Shown piece by piece: positions 63,092-64,000 of a stretch of DNA of 64,000 nucleotides (position 1 is the stretch's first letter; the number at the start of each line of letters is the position of its first letter). This stretch comes from Geobacter sp. AOG2 (GTDB lineage: Bacteria; Desulfobacterota; Desulfuromonadia; Geobacterales; Pseudopelobacteraceae): NCBI RefSeq assembly GCF_019972295.1, contig NZ_BLJA01000001.1:1657762-1721761 (forward strand). The letters run 5' to 3'. Both the position numbers and the translations under genes were made by a program. The notes under the pieces are model-generated. The model saw only the letters and a list, made by a program, of their open reading frames with translations. It had not been told where the DNA came from and made no database searches.

Positions 63092-63859
63092 TTATGGGGA
63101 CGGAAGGACCAGGCGAAACCCCACATCATAGGTATGCACCTCTGGTGGCAGGGAGCTACGCACCGACGCCCGGACATTTTTAGGGAGCATGAACCAACCA
63201 CCACCCCGGATGATACGGTTCGAGCCTGCTGACGGCCCCTGAGGATTCTCCTTGATGCTGGAGAATTTCTCGTCATACCAATCGTTGACCCACTCCCAGA
63301 GATTGCCACTCATATCATAGATTCCCAGTCCGTTTGGGCGCTTCCTTCCCACACGTTGGGGACGGTCACCCGCAGTGCTGAAATACCATGCCACTGCCTC
63401 CACATCGTTGCCGCCGCAGAATTTCTCACTTTTGCCGCCGCTACGGCAGGCATACTCCCACTCGGCCTCGGTGGGTAGACGATACTCTTGGCCGCTCATT
63501 TTGTTGAGCTTACCGATGAATGCCTGTACGTCACTCCAACTTACGTTCTCCACCGGGCAATCGTCGCCGCAGCTTTTGAAGAAAGCCGGATTGTCGCCCA
63601 TCACCTTTTTCCATTGTGCCTGAGTGGTTTCCGTTTTTGCGATGCTGAAGTCGGAGACGCAGACATCGTGAGGGGGTTTCTCGTTGTTGGCGCCATCGCC
63701 AAAGGTATCACCCATCTTGAAACAGCCTCCGCCGACATGAGCAAAACGGATGCCGGTGACGGAATCAGTATATTCCTTGACAACCTCTCCAAAGGACGTG
63801 GATGCAGCGAACAGCGGCAAAAAGCAGATACAGGCTGCGACGAGCGACAGTCTCTTCAT
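63092..63859 (-). CDS. Secreted formylglycine-generating enzyme-like (SUMF1 family) protein
   Basis: A 255-residue exported protein. The signal peptide ends near residue 24. The SUMF1 fold is clear: FKMGDTFGDG, YRLPTEAEWEYACR, GLYDMSGN-type motif IYDMSGNLWEWVNDW, and the C-terminal RIIRGGGWF and VGFRLVL. The Cys pair of true formylglycine-generating enzymes is not evident at the usual site, so it may be a carbohydrate or protein-binding relative. GAGGAGG lies upstream of the ATG. Bases 63860-64000 hold only this leader. Confidence 0.85.
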   Translation of the reverse strand: MKRLSLVAACICFLPLFAASTSFGEVVKEYTDSVTGIRFAHVGGGCFKMGDTFGDGANNEKPPHDVCVSDFSIAKTETTQAQWKKVMGDNPAFFKSCGDDCPVENVSWSDVQAFIGKLNKMSGQEYRLPTEAEWEYACRSGGKSEKFCGGNDVEAVAWYFSTAGDRPQRVGRKRPNGLGIYDMSGNLWEWVNDWYDEKFSSIKENPQGPSAGSNRIIRGGGWFMLPKNVRASVRSSLPPEVHTYDVGFRLVLPSP

Positions 63860-64000
63860 GACAGTGCCTCCTCTATTTCTTCAAAGTGTGATTTATTGTC
63901 CGGTGCAGCAATGGGCTTGAATGGCGCGGCCGGGTGGTGGTCGCACGACGCAACCGATCCAATCGGGCTCATAATATGCCTTATTTTTATCCTTTTTACA

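Overview
The window looks like chromosome from a member of the Geobacterales (Geobacter and relatives). The evidence is a PpcA-like periplasmic triheme cytochrome, a korDABC-type 2-oxoacid:ferredoxin oxidoreductase, a NikMN-Q-O nickel transporter behind a NikR-like operator, the gap-pgk-tpiA-secG order, a smpB-ssrA pair whose tmRNA tag reads ADNYNTPVALAA, and many multi-domain sensor kinases. No insertion sequence, prophage or CRISPR array was found. The species cannot be named from sequence alone.

Layout. 1-6.2 kb: the 3' end of a 5S rRNA gene, then a leftward block with a polysaccharide exporter (SLBB protein with an FN3-like domain), a Wzz-type chain-length protein, a PAP2 phosphatase and a HAD hydrolase. 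6.2-10 kb: leftward glycolytic operon gap-pgk-tpiA-secG ending in tRNA-Leu. 10.2-13 kb: sensor kinase, a Lys/Ala-rich orphan, tRNA-Gln. 13-16 kb: leftward korD-A-B-C. 16.2-19 kb: nickel ECF transporter nikMN-nikQ-nikO. 19-26 kb: nitroreductase, a TatD-radical SAM fusion, trmL-hsmA-like-truD, serA, lgt. 26-28 kb: ferritin, DUF1450 protein, tRNA-Arg, triheme cytochrome. 28-33 kb: sigma-54 response regulator, PAS kinase and CheY-like receiver. 33-42 kb: pyruvate carboxylase, ADP-ribosylglycohydrolase, glnD, a VF530-like protein, xerD. 42-53 kb: MBL hydrolase, purB, MscS channel, purL-purQ-purF-pyrE, then a TlyA methyltransferase fused in frame to a HIT protein, and a DUF4124 protein. 53-56 kb: leftward magnesium-type operon. 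56.3-57.2 kb: smpB and ssrA. 57-64 kb: small orphan ORFs, DUF2127 and VIT-family membrane proteins, an SBP-domain kinase, a membrane protein, and an FGE-like secreted protein.

The two strongest unusual signals are these. (1) A leftward operon at 53.4-56.2 kb has a good promoter, an M-box (ykoK) Mg2+ riboswitch with terminator, a soluble PRC-barrel/MgtE_N/CBS protein with no membrane domain, and an Nramp-family transporter whose ion-site motifs are altered as in Nramp-related Mg2+ transporters. This reads as a two-part Mg2+ uptake system in which the sensory domain of MgtE has become a separate protein. (2) A recurrent class of long intergenic hairpins has inverted arms around a GTAC or GTAGC core. 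Three copies are exactly 121 bp and show compensatory base changes in a middle helix. Others begin inside the last codons of korA and mscS, or lie between genes of one operon.
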